Shown here: positions 46,291 through 55,589 of the stretch, piece by piece | Position numbering within the stretch: the stretch's first letter is position 1 | Layout of the letters: the number at the start of each line of letters is the position of its first letter | Assembly (NCBI GenBank): GCA_025462725.1 | Contig: JAOAPE010000001.1 | Location: 124,001 to 188,000, forward strand | Source: Terriglobales bacterium | GTDB lineage: Bacteria > Acidobacteriota > Terriglobia > Terriglobales > Acidobacteriaceae | Direction: 5' to 3' | Length of the DNA: 64,000 nt | Position numbers and translations under genes: made by a program | Notes under the pieces: model-generated | What the model was told of the DNA's origin: nothing | Seen by the model: the letters and a program-made list of their open reading frames with translations, nothing else | Database searches by the model: none

Positions 46291-46815
46291 TTATTCGATG
46301 ATGGCCAGAGCGTCGCCAGCATTCACAGTGGCGCCTTCGGCGACCATGATCTTCTTCACTATGCCCTTCTTGGGCGACTTCAATTCGTTCTGCATCTTCA
46401 TCGCTTCAATGACGATGACGCCTTGCCCGGCTTCCACTTCGGTGCCTGCGGGCGAGATGATCCGCACCACTTTTCCCGGCATGGGAGCTGATATCTTCTT
46501 GGGGCCATCGGTCGCTCCAGCCTTTGCTCGCCTCGCCTTCAAAGACCGCGGATCCCGCACCTCGACCGTGTAACGCGTCCCACCAACTTGTATCTGCATC
46601 TCGCCATTTGAGCCGTCTCGATGGATTTCGTAGGAGCGACTCCCGACTAGCACGGAGAGCACGTCACGCTCAGGATTTTGCGAATCCAACCCAGGATTAA
46701 ATTCTTCGCCGTTCACCCTGCAGATCAGCTTGTCACTGTCCTTCGCGCGCGAAAGCTCTACGCTAAAAGTCTGCGTTTGGCCGTCCTTGGCTGTAACTGT
46801 GATGTCGTAGGTCAT
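46291..46815 (-). CDS. Biotin carboxyl carrier domain protein of acyl-CoA carboxylase
   Basis: This encodes 174 residues. The C-terminal 75 residues form a biotinyl domain with the acceptor lysine K140 in EAMKMQNEL. The N-terminal part (ELSRAKDSDKLICRVNGEEF, then SYEIHRDGSNGEMQIQVGGT) resembles the region that precedes the carrier in methylmalonyl- and pyruvate-type carboxylases. PMPGKVVRI is the first hallmark of the fold. The upstream carboxylase gene ends 6 bases before, so the two subunits are cotranscribed. It carries CO2 from the biotin carboxylase to the carboxyltransferase. Confidence 0.92.
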   Translation of the reverse strand: MTYDITVTAKDGQTQTFSVELSRAKDSDKLICRVNGEEFNPGLDSQNPERDVLSVLVGSRSYEIHRDGSNGEMQIQVGGTRYTVEVRDPRSLKARRAKAGATDGPKKISAPMPGKVVRIISPAGTEVEAGQGVIVIEAMKMQNELKSPKKGIVKKIMVAEGATVNAGDALAIIE

Positions 46816-46821
46816 TGGGCG

Positions 46822-48339
46822 TTATCTCAGCGCCTCTTGGCGAGCGGTCTTCTTCCACGCTCCATTTTCGTTCGCGCTCGATTGCGTCCCGTTCTTCGCT
46901 GCCGCAGCGCCGTTTGTTCCGCTTCCATTCATCGCAAAGATCGCTGCTGCGACTGCGGCGATTTTCAGGTCGTCAGCGGAGGATGGCAATGTTTTCGATC
47001 TAGCAGACAACAGCCTCTCCAGATACCCCGTATCGATCCGCGCAGCGCAGAAGTCGGCGTCGCGCAGGATTTTCCTGAAGAGCGCCAGGTTGGTTTTAAT
47101 GCCGGCAACGAAATATTCGTCCAGCGCACGTAGCATGCGGCCAATTGCCATCTCACGAGTCGGAGCATATGCGATCAATTTCGAGAGCATGGGATCGTAG
47201 TCGAGCGGCACGTTCCAACCTTCATATACGCCGCTGTCCTCGCGAATTCCAGGGCCGGACGGCGTCATCAGCCGTGTGATCTTGCCCGGCGACGGAAAAA
47301 AATTGTTGTCTGGATCTTCAGCATAGATGCGGCATTCGATCGCGTGTCCGCGAAGGACGACGTCTTCCTGCTTGAACGGAAGTTTCTTGCCTGCTGCCAC
47401 TTGGATTTGCAAATGAACAAGGTCGAGTCCTGTCACCAACTCGGTCACGGGATGCTCCACCTGCAAACGCGTGTTCATTTCGAGGAAATAAAAGTTTTTC
47501 TGCGCATCGACGAGAAACTCGACTGTGCCCGCATTGGTATAGCCCGCGGCTTTGGCGACCTGAACCGCGGTCGCACCCATCTTGCTTCGCATCTCTGCAT
47601 CAACTATCGGCGATGGCGCTTCTTCAATCACCTTTTGGTGCCGACGCTGCACTGAGCACTCACGCTCGCCGAGATAGACTACGTTTCCGTGCTCGTCGCC
47701 GAAGACTTGAACTTCGATGTGTCGCGGCCGGTCAATGTATTTTTCTATATAGACTTCGCCGCTGTTAAACGCTCTCGCAGCCTCGCTGCTCGCGCCTTCG
47801 TAAGCGCTTTTCAACTCCGCCGCAGACGCCACCAGCCGCATTCCCTTGCCACCACCGCCGGCAGCAGCCTTCAGCATTACCGGATATCCAACTTTTTCAG
47901 AGACTGAGGCGGCTTCGTCGAGAGTGAGGCCTTTGGAACTTCCCGGCACGAATGGCACTCCCGCAGCTTCCATCGCGCGACGCGCACTCGTTTTCGAACC
48001 CATGATGTTCATCGCCGCTGCTGTGGGTCCGATGAACTTTACGCCCGCTTTGTCGCAAGCTTCGGCGAAGGCGGCATTCTCTGAAAGGAATCCATAACCC
48101 GGATGTACTGCGTCCGCACCTGACTTCTTCGCGACTGCCAGGATCTTCTCGAGGTTGAGATAAGATTCCCTCGCCGCTGCAGGCCCGATCGCATAGGCCT
48201 CATCAGCCTTACGCACATGCAGTGCATTGCGGTCCACGTCTGAATAGACGGCAACGGATGCGATGCCCAACTCCCGGCATGCGCGGATGATGCGCACTGC
48301 TATCTCTCCGCGATTGGCTATAAGGATTTTCTTGAACAT
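46822..48339 (-). CDS. accC: Biotin carboxylase subunit of acetyl/propionyl-CoA carboxylase
   Basis: This is a 505-residue ATP-grasp enzyme. Signatures are FKKILIANRGEIAVRIIRAC, then HPGYGFLSENAAFAEAC, the Gly-rich lid KAAAGGGGKGMRLV, RRHQKVIEEAPSP, FLEMNTRLQVEHPVTE, and the C-terminal RMLRALDEYFVAGIKTN. A long Ala/Asn/Gly tail follows. It carboxylates biotin on the carrier protein using ATP and bicarbonate. Sequence alone does not decide whether the complex acts on acetyl-, propionyl- or another acyl-CoA. It is preceded by the TPR operon, whose terminator lies 50 bases upstream. Confidence 0.93.
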   Translation of the reverse strand: MFKKILIANRGEIAVRIIRACRELGIASVAVYSDVDRNALHVRKADEAYAIGPAAARESYLNLEKILAVAKKSGADAVHPGYGFLSENAAFAEACDKAGVKFIGPTAAAMNIMGSKTSARRAMEAAGVPFVPGSSKGLTLDEAASVSEKVGYPVMLKAAAGGGGKGMRLVASAAELKSAYEGASSEAARAFNSGEVYIEKYIDRPRHIEVQVFGDEHGNVVYLGERECSVQRRHQKVIEEAPSPIVDAEMRSKMGATAVQVAKAAGYTNAGTVEFLVDAQKNFYFLEMNTRLQVEHPVTELVTGLDLVHLQIQVAAGKKLPFKQEDVVLRGHAIECRIYAEDPDNNFFPSPGKITRLMTPSGPGIREDSGVYEGWNVPLDYDPMLSKLIAYAPTREMAIGRMLRALDEYFVAGIKTNLALFRKILRDADFCAARIDTGYLERLLSARSKTLPSSADDLKIAAVAAAIFAMNGSGTNGAAAAKNGTQSSANENGAWKKTARQEALR

Positions 48340-48390
48340 GGCAATGAGAAGGCTTCGAACATTCTAAATGACGCTGCTCGACGCAAACAA

Positions 48391-48418
48391 AAAGCCCCTT
48401 CTACAACGAAGGGGCTTT
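48391..48418 (-). terminator. Rho-independent terminator of the tonB-exbBD-TPR operon
   Basis: On the minus strand AAAGCCCCTT and AAGGGGCTTT form a 10-base stem with an 8-base loop, followed by TTTGTTTG, about 20 bases after the TPR gene stop. Confidence 0.88.
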
Positions 48419-48438
48419 CATGTTTTCTGGTTGCTGAT

Positions 48439-49278
48439 TTACTGTTTGGGCTGATCCAGCACAATGCCGTGTTGCTCATTGGCTTTCTCGGCCTTGGCTT
48501 TCTTGGTATCCATGGTCTTCTTTACCATTTCATCAGCCAGCTGCAGATCGGCCTTGCGCGCGTCGAGGTCATCGCAATGAAGGTCAGCGCGTTCGCGATA
48601 TAGAAGGTTCAGGTACGCCATTGCATCGTCATAATCCTTGCGTAGCGTGATTGCCTTCTCCAGCATCTGAACGCCTTCGTCCACTTTTTCCTGGTTCTTT
48701 GTTTTCAGCTCTTCGCAGACTTTCTTGTCCTTGATCGGATCCTCCGGTTTGAGGCCGAGGCGCTGCCGTGCTTCCATACGGGGCACATAGCTCTGCGTCC
48801 AGTCGATGACGGCAACGGAGTAATAATTCTCCGGATCGTTAGGATCGAGTGCGATGGCCTTCTTGTTGAAAGCCTTGGCATCGTCAAACTTCTTCATGTT
48901 GAAGTAGAGTGAAGCCAATCCCTTGGTGCTGAGGACTTGCGTGGTCTTGGGTGCGTCGGACGAGTCCAGCACCTTCTTGTATTCCTCAATCGCGCAGTCC
49001 GCCATGCGTACGTTTTCCGGATTATCGCCTCCCGGAACGTATTGCGCCACGCAGGCAGTTGCCAGATAAAGTTTCGCGACGTTGAGGTCCGGATCGAGAG
49101 CGATGGCGTTCTTGAACCGCTCGATCGCTGTTTCGAACTTGCTTGCCTTGTATGCCTGCACGCCTTTATTCAGCTGGTCACGGGCGCGCAGCTTGGTGCA
49201 TCCCGAAGTTGCCAGCAGCATGGCGATAGCAGCGATGCTGACTGTCAGCTTCCCGATCAGGTTTTGCGTTTGCTTCAT
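48439..49278 (-). CDS. TPR-repeat lipoprotein of the Ton operon
   Basis: The ATG chosen gives 279 residues with a lipoprotein signal (LTVSIAAIAMLLATSGC). TPR units follow: LNKGVQAYKASKFETAIERF, then AIALDPDLNVAKLYLATACV, then LASLYFNMKKFDDAKAFNKK with AIALDPNDPENYYSVAVIDW, and a last one with EKAITLRKDYDDAMAYLNLL. It lies 140 bases downstream of exbD and is the last gene before the terminator. TPR proteins of this type often occur with Ton motor genes in Acidobacteria and may act as periplasmic scaffolds; that is inference. A frame start 25 codons earlier lacks the signal. Confidence 0.85.
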   Translation of the reverse strand: MKQTQNLIGKLTVSIAAIAMLLATSGCTKLRARDQLNKGVQAYKASKFETAIERFKNAIALDPDLNVAKLYLATACVAQYVPGGDNPENVRMADCAIEEYKKVLDSSDAPKTTQVLSTKGLASLYFNMKKFDDAKAFNKKAIALDPNDPENYYSVAVIDWTQSYVPRMEARQRLGLKPEDPIKDKKVCEELKTKNQEKVDEGVQMLEKAITLRKDYDDAMAYLNLLYRERADLHCDDLDARKADLQLADEMVKKTMDTKKAKAEKANEQHGIVLDQPKQ

Positions 49279-49418
49279 GCGGCTTCCAATCTCCTTGCCG
49301 CTAGAGTGGGTGGGGGGTGTTCTGTTCCTGCCTCTAGGGCGTTCTCTCTTCAATGTTTCAGAAAATGAGGCGCAATCGTGCTGCGCCTCGATTCAACTCA
49401 TAACTTCCATGACAACGC

Positions 49419-49862
49419 CTATTGACCAGCTTCAACCTTCGCCGTGATCAACCCGATCTTCATGCTAAGGTCGGCTGAGTGTGCAATGTCAATGACCTGC
49501 GCCACGTCTGAGAAGCTCAGCTTGTCATCACCTTTTACGAACAGCACTTTTTCAGCGCGGGTCTTGTAGATGTCTGCCAATCGGCCTTCCAGGTTTTCCC
49601 AAGTGACGTCGTCCTGATTGATCTTCAGTGATGGCTTGTCGCCGGCGCGTATCGGGGCTAACACCTGCACCACGACGGTGCGGTCCGTTTCCGGCTGTTC
49701 TTTTTTGTCCTTCGGCGGCTGCGGTACTAGCGCATCCAATCCTTTAGGCGTGAGCGGTGTGATCACCATGAAGATGATCAGCAGTACCAGCAGCACGTCC
49801 ACCAACGGAGTCACGTTGATGTCCGCCTTCTGTGCTCCTGCGCCTCCAATTGCCATTCCCAT
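49419..49862 (-). CDS. exbD: ExbD/TolR-family biopolymer transport protein (second copy)
   Basis: This 147-residue protein has one N-terminal helix after the ADINVTPLVDVLLVLLIIFM signature, whose Asp is the proton-relay residue, and a periplasmic domain (TVVVQVLAPIRAGDKPSLKI, then LSFSDVAQVIDIAHSADLSM). It is 40 bases downstream of the other exbD. Two ExbD paralogues in tandem are common in this phylum; one may work for a TolQR-like function. Confidence 0.92.
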   Translation of the reverse strand: MGMAIGGAGAQKADINVTPLVDVLLVLLIIFMVITPLTPKGLDALVPQPPKDKKEQPETDRTVVVQVLAPIRAGDKPSLKINQDDVTWENLEGRLADIYKTRAEKVLFVKGDDKLSFSDVAQVIDIAHSADLSMKIGLITAKVEAGQ

Positions 49863-49902
49863 GACTAAAATCTCCTAAGACTACTTGTACTGTGTGCGAG
49901 CG

Positions 49903-50382
49903 TTATTGTCCGCCGCCCGGTGCAGCTCCGGTCGCGGTTGCTGGTGGTACTGCGCCACCGGCTCCGGGCTTCGTGATTTGCTCTGTCAACAATCCCACCT
50001 GGTCCACACCAGCAGCGCGGACGTCATCCACCACTTCGACCACGGCGCCGTAATGTGCGCGTCCGTCTGCCTTAATGTAGATTTTCTTGTCTGTGCGGCT
50101 GCTTAACTTGTCCTGTACCTTTGCGGTCAGCTCAGACGCCGACACCTGTTGGGTGTCGAAGTAGATCTTGCCGTCGCGCTCTACCGCAACCAGCACAGCA
50201 TCTTCCTTGTCTGCATCTTCCATGGCGATTGGGTTCTTGGTTTTCGCCAAGTCCACGTTCACGCCTTTTTGCAACATGGGGGTGATGACCATGAAGATGA
50301 TCAACAACACCAACATCACGTCCACCATGGGCGTGACGTTGATGTCGGAGTTATACGATCCGGTTTTTTTTGCCATTGCCAT
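49903..50382 (-). CDS. exbD: ExbD/TolR-family biopolymer transport protein (first copy)
   Basis: This encodes 159 residues. The same signature, SDINVTPMVDVMLVLLIIFM, carries the conserved Asp, and the periplasmic part is KDKLSSRTDKKIYIKADGRA. A Gly/Pro/Ala-rich tail (GAGGAVPPATATGAAPGGGQ) ends it, unlike the other copy. The gene begins 35 bases after exbB and ends 40 bases before exbD2, so the Ton motor genes form one operon. Confidence 0.93.
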   Translation of the reverse strand: MAMAKKTGSYNSDINVTPMVDVMLVLLIIFMVITPMLQKGVNVDLAKTKNPIAMEDADKEDAVLVAVERDGKIYFDTQQVSASELTAKVQDKLSSRTDKKIYIKADGRAHYGAVVEVVDDVRAAGVDQVGLLTEQITKPGAGGAVPPATATGAAPGGGQ

Positions 50383-50417
50383 TTACTTAGGCTCCAATTC
50401 AGTTTTGCCGAAGCAAA

Positions 50418-51179
50418 CTATTTGCTGGCGCGGCCGCTACGTTTGATGAAGTAGTCCACCAGTTCACTGGAGGAGTTGTCCATCTCAACATCGAACGCTT
50501 CCACTTTGCCGGTGAAGTAGTTGAACATCATGACGGCCGGGATGGCGACGAACAATCCCACTGCGGTGGTCACGAGCGCTTCCGAGATACCGCCTGCGAC
50601 TGATGCCAATCCAGCAGCTTTCGTTTCGCTAATCTTCTTGAACGCGGTCAAAATACCGACGACCGTGCCAAGCAGTCCGACGAACGGTGCCGTTGAGCCG
50701 ATAGTAGCCAAGCTGCTCAATCCGCGCTTCAGTTCAGCGTGGACGATCGCTTCTGCACGTTCCAAGGCGCGCTTGCTGGCTTCCACCTGCTCACCGGAGA
50801 TCTCATTTGAGTCCGAGTGCGCGCGGAATTCCTGCAAACCAGCGGTGACCACTTTCGCCAAGTGGCTCTTCTTGTTGCGCTCCGCGATGCGGATCGCTTC
50901 TTCGATCTTGCCATCGCGCAAGGCGCCGGCGACTGCCGGAGCGAATGCACGCGATTGTTTGCGGGCTGCGTTGAAGGCAATGTAGCGATCGATCATCACG
51001 CCGATCGACCAAGCCGACATGATGAACAGGATGACCACCACGGTTTTGCCGAGGGGGCCCATCTGGTTCCACAAGTGGATCGGGTCCCAGCCCACTGACT
51101 CTTGTGCTGCGTCCTGGAACATGGCGAGGGTTGCGGGAATTACAACGCTTGCTTTAGCTGCTAAAGTTTCGAATACCAT
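50418..51179 (-). CDS. exbB: MotA/TolQ/ExbB proton-channel family protein
   Basis: This 253-residue protein has three helices: TVVVILFIMSAWSIGVMIDR, then APFVGLLGTVVGILTAFKKI, then ALVTTAVGLFVAIPAVMMFN. GLLGTVVGI and GISEALVTTAVGLFVAIPA are the family hallmarks. It forms the pentameric channel round the ExbD dimer and powers TonB from the proton gradient. It is preceded by tonB (224 bases) with a strong AGAGGAG site. Confidence 0.94.
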   Translation of the reverse strand: MVFETLAAKASVVIPATLAMFQDAAQESVGWDPIHLWNQMGPLGKTVVVILFIMSAWSIGVMIDRYIAFNAARKQSRAFAPAVAGALRDGKIEEAIRIAERNKKSHLAKVVTAGLQEFRAHSDSNEISGEQVEASKRALERAEAIVHAELKRGLSSLATIGSTAPFVGLLGTVVGILTAFKKISETKAAGLASVAGGISEALVTTAVGLFVAIPAVMMFNYFTGKVEAFDVEMDNSSSELVDYFIKRSGRASK

Positions 51180-51403
51180 GAGTTGAATTTCTCCTCTAGA
51201 ACTTTTTCCATCTCAAATCTGTGATTGAAAGACTGAACAATGGCCGTTATTTCTTTATCGAACCTGGATAAAAATCTTTCTGATTCCTAACACTTACACT
51301 GCCTGCATCCAGCTACTCTGAATACGCACTCAACTAGGATGCAAATTGCTCGCTTCCCGACGTGCCCCGCCTAAGCTAAGTTGCTGTCGTACTCCGCAGT
51401 CTT

Positions 51404-52135
51404 CTAACCGCCACCCATGGTGAAGTTCACGGTGATCTGGGTATCTACCTCAACCGGATCGCCGTTCAACATGTAAGGCTTATATCGCCACTGCCGGACG
51501 GCATCCATCGCTGCCGGCACCAGCATCGGGTGACCGCTGACCAATCGCAAATTCTCAATCGCGCCGCTCTTGCTGATGGTTGCTGCCAGCACCACTGACC
51601 CGGTTATTCTGGCCGATTTTGCAATGGCCGGATACACCGGTTTTGGCTGACTCAGTGCGTTTCCTTGCAATACGCCTTGGGAGATGCGCACTTTCTGCGG
51701 GGCCACCTTCGGAGGCGTTGCATTTACGCCGCTAAGTACACCACCTAGCACTCCGCCGGCAGATCCACCCGGGACTCCGCCCATGACTCCGCCCATTACG
51801 CCAGCACTTTGCGGGGCAGGGGCTTCATCCTCAACGATTTTCTCAATCTTCTTAGGGATTTTGGTGGGAGTGCGCAACGCGCCGTCTACGATGTCAGTCG
51901 TAATCTTTTTGTGGACAATGACTTCAGCGGGCGGTGGAGGCGGTGGAGGCGGCGGCGGTGGAGGCGCCACCAGCATGGTCATCAATTGCTTTGTCGGCAG
52001 GGCTTCTGTGTAGATCAACGGAATCAATATCATGATCCCGATCAATCCAAACTGAATCCCAAACGACAGCATCGTGGTAAGACCTCTCTTGGTCTTGATC
52101 CTACCTGCTGATTCTACAAGGCTGTCTTCAAACAT
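51404..52135 (-). CDS. tonB: TonB energy-transducing protein
   Basis: This 243-residue protein has an N-terminal anchor (SFGIQFGLIGIMILIPLIYT). A run of 13 prolines lies at about residues 59-71, and a Gly-Gly-Val segment (GVMGGVMGGVPGGSAGGVLG) follows. The C-terminal TonB domain contains VYPAIAKSARITGSVVLAAT and VRQWRYKPYMLNGDPVEVDT. The latter motif couples to outer-membrane receptors. It starts the operon tonB-exbB-exbD-exbD-TPR. The proline run is unusually pure; TonB more often has Pro-Lys and Pro-Glu repeats. Confidence 0.93.
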   Translation of the reverse strand: MFEDSLVESAGRIKTKRGLTTMLSFGIQFGLIGIMILIPLIYTEALPTKQLMTMLVAPPPPPPPPPPPPAEVIVHKKITTDIVDGALRTPTKIPKKIEKIVEDEAPAPQSAGVMGGVMGGVPGGSAGGVLGGVLSGVNATPPKVAPQKVRISQGVLQGNALSQPKPVYPAIAKSARITGSVVLAATISKSGAIENLRLVSGHPMLVPAAMDAVRQWRYKPYMLNGDPVEVDTQITVNFTMGGG

Positions 52136-52245
52136 CCCCTTAACTCCATTCCGGGACTATCTCTACTACTAATAGACACCGGTTCCGGCCGTTTTGCTCC
52201 CACCTGGGGGTTGGGATTTTATCCGGCTCGGTATTGCCTTATATT

Positions 52246-52261
52246 CCCGCCTCGCAGCGGG
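52246..52261 (-). terminator. Possible weak terminator hairpin downstream of secF
   Basis: CCCGC and GCGGG enclose a 6-base loop about 20 bases after the secF stop, followed on the minus strand by AATATAA instead of a pure T run. It may separate the sec and ton operons. Confidence 0.35.
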
Positions 52262-52279
52262 CACCAAACTGTACTGACC

Positions 52280-53242
52280 CTATGCTCTGACCTTGTCGCG
52301 GCGGGCTTCTGGCCTTGCCGACGACCGGCCCTGTTTCTCAGCTCTTGTTTCCTGATACGCAACCAGCATAGGGGCAGCTACTGCGATCGAGGAATATGTA
52401 CCGATTAAGATGCCTATAACCAGGGCAAAGGAGAACCCATGTAGGACTTGGCCACCAAACAAATACAGGGAAATCACGGTCAAAAACGTCAATCCGGAGG
52501 TCAGGATGGTCCTGCTGAGTGTCTGGTTGATGCTCTTGTTCACCACTTCTCTCATGGTTTCGCGACGGCTCAATTTCAGGTTCTCGCGAATACGATCGAA
52601 AACGACGATTGTGTCGTTCATCGAATAACCAATGAGTGTAAGAAGGGCGGCGATAACGGTAAGGCTTATCTCCGTATTCGTCAAGGAGAAGACGCCTATG
52701 GTGAACAGCGTGTCATGGAAAACAGCAACGACCGCCGCTACGCCATAGATCAATTCAAAGCGGAAGGCCAAGTAGATCAACATTCCGGCCAGTGAATAGA
52801 GCGTTGCCAAAAGCGCCTGGGTTCGGAGTTGCGATCCAACCTGCGGTCCTACTACGCTGCCATCGCGGATCTGGAATTTGCCAGCCAAGGGCGAATTGCT
52901 AAGCGCCTGGAGGATCGTCCGTTTGCCGGCATCTAACGCATTTTCATCTGCGGCACTCTGCTCCAACGCAACTATGAATTCGTTGTTGGAGGCTGGCCCA
53001 ACCCCCTGGATACGGGCATCCTTCACGCCTGCTTTGGTCACAGCATCGCGGATCTGGTCCTGATGAACGGCCTCAGAAAACTTCACGGTGATGATGGTGC
53101 CGCCCTTGAAATCAACGCCTAGCGGAATGCCATGCCAGAAAAATATGGACAACAATCCGGCCACCGTCACTATGAGCGAGAATCCTAGGAAGTACCACTT
53201 CTTTGAGATCCAATCTACGTTTACATCTCGAAATAATTCCAC
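52280..53242 (-). CDS. secF: Protein-export membrane protein SecF
   Basis: This 320-residue protein has six helices. It has the P1 domain (IPLGVDFKGGTIITVKFSEA) and the conserved last helices (SLTVIAALLTLIGYSMNDTI, VFDRIRENL and FALVIGILIGTYSSIAVAAP). It pairs with SecD in proton-driven late translocation steps. It lies 88 bases after the secD stop, with a degenerate tandem repeat in between. Confidence 0.97.
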   Translation of the reverse strand: MELFRDVNVDWISKKWYFLGFSLIVTVAGLLSIFFWHGIPLGVDFKGGTIITVKFSEAVHQDQIRDAVTKAGVKDARIQGVGPASNNEFIVALEQSAADENALDAGKRTILQALSNSPLAGKFQIRDGSVVGPQVGSQLRTQALLATLYSLAGMLIYLAFRFELIYGVAAVVAVFHDTLFTIGVFSLTNTEISLTVIAALLTLIGYSMNDTIVVFDRIRENLKLSRRETMREVVNKSINQTLSRTILTSGLTFLTVISLYLFGGQVLHGFSFALVIGILIGTYSSIAVAAPMLVAYQETRAEKQGRSSARPEARRDKVRA

Positions 53243-53304
53243 TTTGTTTTCCCTTGGCGCTTCTACGGATCAAGTAAGTTCCGCTTGCGTCGGTTCTGTT
53301 TTTA

Positions 53305-53330
53305 AATCACAAATTACAAATCGCAAATTC
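53305..53330. repeat. Degenerate AT-rich tandem repeat directly after the secD stop
   Basis: Units of about 8 bases (CACAAATT, ACAAATCG, CAAATTC) repeat immediately 3' of the secD stop codon on the minus strand. They are not a normal terminator and lie within the secD-secF gap. Confidence 0.45.
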
Positions 53331-54965
53331 TTAAATGCTTAATGCTTCTCCGCGCTGCTTGTTCTTCAATATCGCATCGAAAATCACGCGTGAGACGAAT
53401 ACCGCCGTAAATAGGTTTGCTGCCAGACCGAATGCCAAGGTCACGGCGAATCCACGAATTGGCCCGGTGCCGAAGAGGAACAAGATCAATGCGGAAACGA
53501 TCGTGGTGATGTGCGTATCAATGATCGTGACCCAAGCTCGTGCGAAGCCCTGATCGACCGCCTGTGCCGGCAATTTGCCGAGCCGCAGCTCTTCTCGTAT
53601 GCGCTCAAATATCAGGACGTTTGAATCGACGCCCATACCGATCGTAAGGATCACGCCTGCAATCCCCGGCAATGTCAGTACTGCTCCGCTGTATCCCATG
53701 AAGCCCAACAGGATGATTAAGTTCAGGAACAGTCCTAGGTTCGCGTTGATGCCTGCACCGTGGTAGTAAAGCAGCATGAACATGACGACCAGCGCCATTC
53801 CCACGATCGAGGCTGTGACTCCTGCCCGGATGGAATCCAACCCGAGTGATGCGCTGACTGTACGGTCTTCGAGATAATGAATGCTTGCTGGCAAGGCACC
53901 CGAGTTAAGGATCAGCGCCAGATCGGCCGCTGATTGATCGGTAAAGTTGCCGTGGATATTTCCCTGATCGTGAATCTCGCCTTGGATGGTCGCCGCTTCC
54001 CGGACTTTGTTGTCCAGCACTACCGCGAGCAGGTTACCGATATTCGCTGCCGTGAATTGGCCGAAACGTCGTCCAGCTTCTCCGGTAAGAATGAAATTCA
54101 CATCAGGACGTCCGGCATCATCGCGTCCAACTTCTGCGCGGCGCACATCGCGGCCTGAAACCACTGAACTCCGCGAGACGACATAGAATCCGTCCGCGCC
54201 ACCTTTTGCAGCGCTCGTTCCCTTAAGAATGATCTTGTCGACTAAACTTCCAGCGCTTTGCAACGCCTCTGCTTCGGTTGCGAACGGCCCGCCGTAAGCT
54301 TGCTTCAATTGCAGCATCGCCGTGGATTGAATGATGTCCTTAACGCGCGTCGGATCATCCACACCCGGAAGCTGCACAAGTATCTGATTCTCGCCCAATC
54401 CGTGCTTCTGGATGGTAGGCTCGACAACTCCTAACGTATTCACGCGCGAGTCAATCGTTTGCATCGATTGGTCCACCGCGCGGCTCTTGATGTCGCGCAC
54501 GATGCTCGGCTTCATCGTCAATATAAGCGCGCCGTCTGGTCCGGATGAAAGGTCGTATTCCGCGAGGGATTCAGCGGCCATGTCACGCACGGCGCTTGTC
54601 TTATCTGAAGGGACACCCTTGATCGTGACCTGGTCAACGCGATCCACTGGCTTTGACACTTCTGTGAACTGAATGCCCTTGGTCTTCAGATCATCGCGGA
54701 GACGCTCGACAGCCCGCTCTGTCTCTGAGTTCACGGCTTCATCCACCATCACTTGTAGGATCAAGTGAGTGCCACCCTTGAGGTCGAGCCCCAAGCGAAT
54801 GTTTTCTTGGATACCTGCCAGCAGCGCCGCTCCAACACCGCGCTGCGAGGCCTTCTTCATGGAATCAATGCTCTTCGCCGGATCTTTGCCCAGGAAAATT
54901 CCCCACAAAAACACGAGCATGATCCCAATGATGACGCCGGTCTTAACTCCCAGATTCTTTCGCAT
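53331..54965 (-). CDS. secD: Protein-export membrane protein SecD
   Basis: This 544-residue protein has six helices. The N-terminus carries an anchor and RLGLDLKGGTHLILQVMVDE, the P1 hallmark. The large periplasmic part continues to TLGVVEPTIQKHGLGENQIL. The C-terminal SecDF core includes LNLIILLGFMGYSGAVLTLP, TIGMGVDSNVLIFERIREEL and VALILFLFGTGPIRGFAVTL. The membrane-embedded Asp of GVDSN is the proton relay. It is 46 bases after yajC. Confidence 0.97.
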   Translation of the reverse strand: MRKNLGVKTGVIIGIMLVFLWGIFLGKDPAKSIDSMKKASQRGVGAALLAGIQENIRLGLDLKGGTHLILQVMVDEAVNSETERAVERLRDDLKTKGIQFTEVSKPVDRVDQVTIKGVPSDKTSAVRDMAAESLAEYDLSSGPDGALILTMKPSIVRDIKSRAVDQSMQTIDSRVNTLGVVEPTIQKHGLGENQILVQLPGVDDPTRVKDIIQSTAMLQLKQAYGGPFATEAEALQSAGSLVDKIILKGTSAAKGGADGFYVVSRSSVVSGRDVRRAEVGRDDAGRPDVNFILTGEAGRRFGQFTAANIGNLLAVVLDNKVREAATIQGEIHDQGNIHGNFTDQSAADLALILNSGALPASIHYLEDRTVSASLGLDSIRAGVTASIVGMALVVMFMLLYYHGAGINANLGLFLNLIILLGFMGYSGAVLTLPGIAGVILTIGMGVDSNVLIFERIREELRLGKLPAQAVDQGFARAWVTIIDTHITTIVSALILFLFGTGPIRGFAVTLAFGLAANLFTAVFVSRVIFDAILKNKQRGEALSI

Positions 54966-55011
54966 AGACTATTCAGATACCTTAGGTTTTTGATTTCGCT
55001 GACTTCTTGCT

Positions 55012-55371
55012 CTAGCTGCTCGCTTCTTCCGTAACCACCGTCACTACTGCGCTTTTCACTACTTCGATACGCAGGTTGTCGGGCGGCACTCGCAGGTGAA
55101 AACTGTCGTCCTTCACCGCGATAATCGTGCCTTTGATGCCACCACTTGTGACAATCTTGTCGCCACTCTTTAGTGTTTCCAGCATTGCCACCCACTTCTT
55201 TTGCTTCGTCTGTTGCGGCCTGATCAACAGGAAATAAAAGATTGCAAAGATGAAAACCAGCGGAAGTAAGCCGACGATTCCGCCAAAACCGCCCCCACTG
55301 GCCTGTACCAGCAGTACGGCTACGGGAACGCGTTCAAGACCTGCCACACCGAGGGCGAACAATTCTTTCAC
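55012..55371 (-). CDS. yajC: Preprotein translocase subunit YajC
   Basis: This encodes 119 residues with one helix (FGGIVGLLPLVFIFAIFYFL) and the canonical LIRPQQTKQKKWVAMLETLK stretch, then GDKIVTSGGIKGTIIAVKDD. It joins SecDF. The tgt-yajC-secD-secF order is the classical arrangement. It has 20-30 more residues N-terminal to the helix than the E. coli protein. Confidence 0.94.
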   Translation of the reverse strand: MKELFALGVAGLERVPVAVLLVQASGGGFGGIVGLLPLVFIFAIFYFLLIRPQQTKQKKWVAMLETLKSGDKIVTSGGIKGTIIAVKDDSFHLRVPPDNLRIEVVKSAVVTVVTEEASS

Positions 55372-55534
55372 TTACCTTCTTAATTGGAATGTGTGGCCAC
55401 TGAATTACACCTGACCTGGGTGCAGCCGGAATCTTTTCGGCTCCTTGCACGCATCTACCGCGCAACTTGGCTTTTCTTCTTTGGTCCTGCGGGAAAGTTC
55501 CTTCTGTTGAATGATTTGGCTCGTCGGCTGGGTG

Positions 55535-55562
55535 CCCCATCCTTGCGCCGCAAGGGTTGGGA
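55535..55562. repeat. Intergenic GC-rich hairpin between tgt and yajC
   Basis: CCTTGC-GCC-GCAAGG is a perfect stem, extended by CCCAT opposite GTTGGG with a bulge. It stands in about 215 bases of otherwise featureless DNA between tgt and yajC, and may be a dispersed intergenic element or a transcript-stabilising hairpin. No second copy is in the window. Confidence 0.4.
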
Positions 55563-55589
55563 ATGCGACCGTCAGACTACTGCTTCATC

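Noticed and set aside
51900-51970. GGCGGTGGAGG repeats as a possible tandem repeat element
   Set aside because: They encode the proline run of TonB on the minus strand.
55372-55589. ORFs of about 70-100 codons on both strands in the tgt-yajC gap
   Set aside because: They have no ribosome site, no family likeness and biased composition; the region only holds a hairpin.
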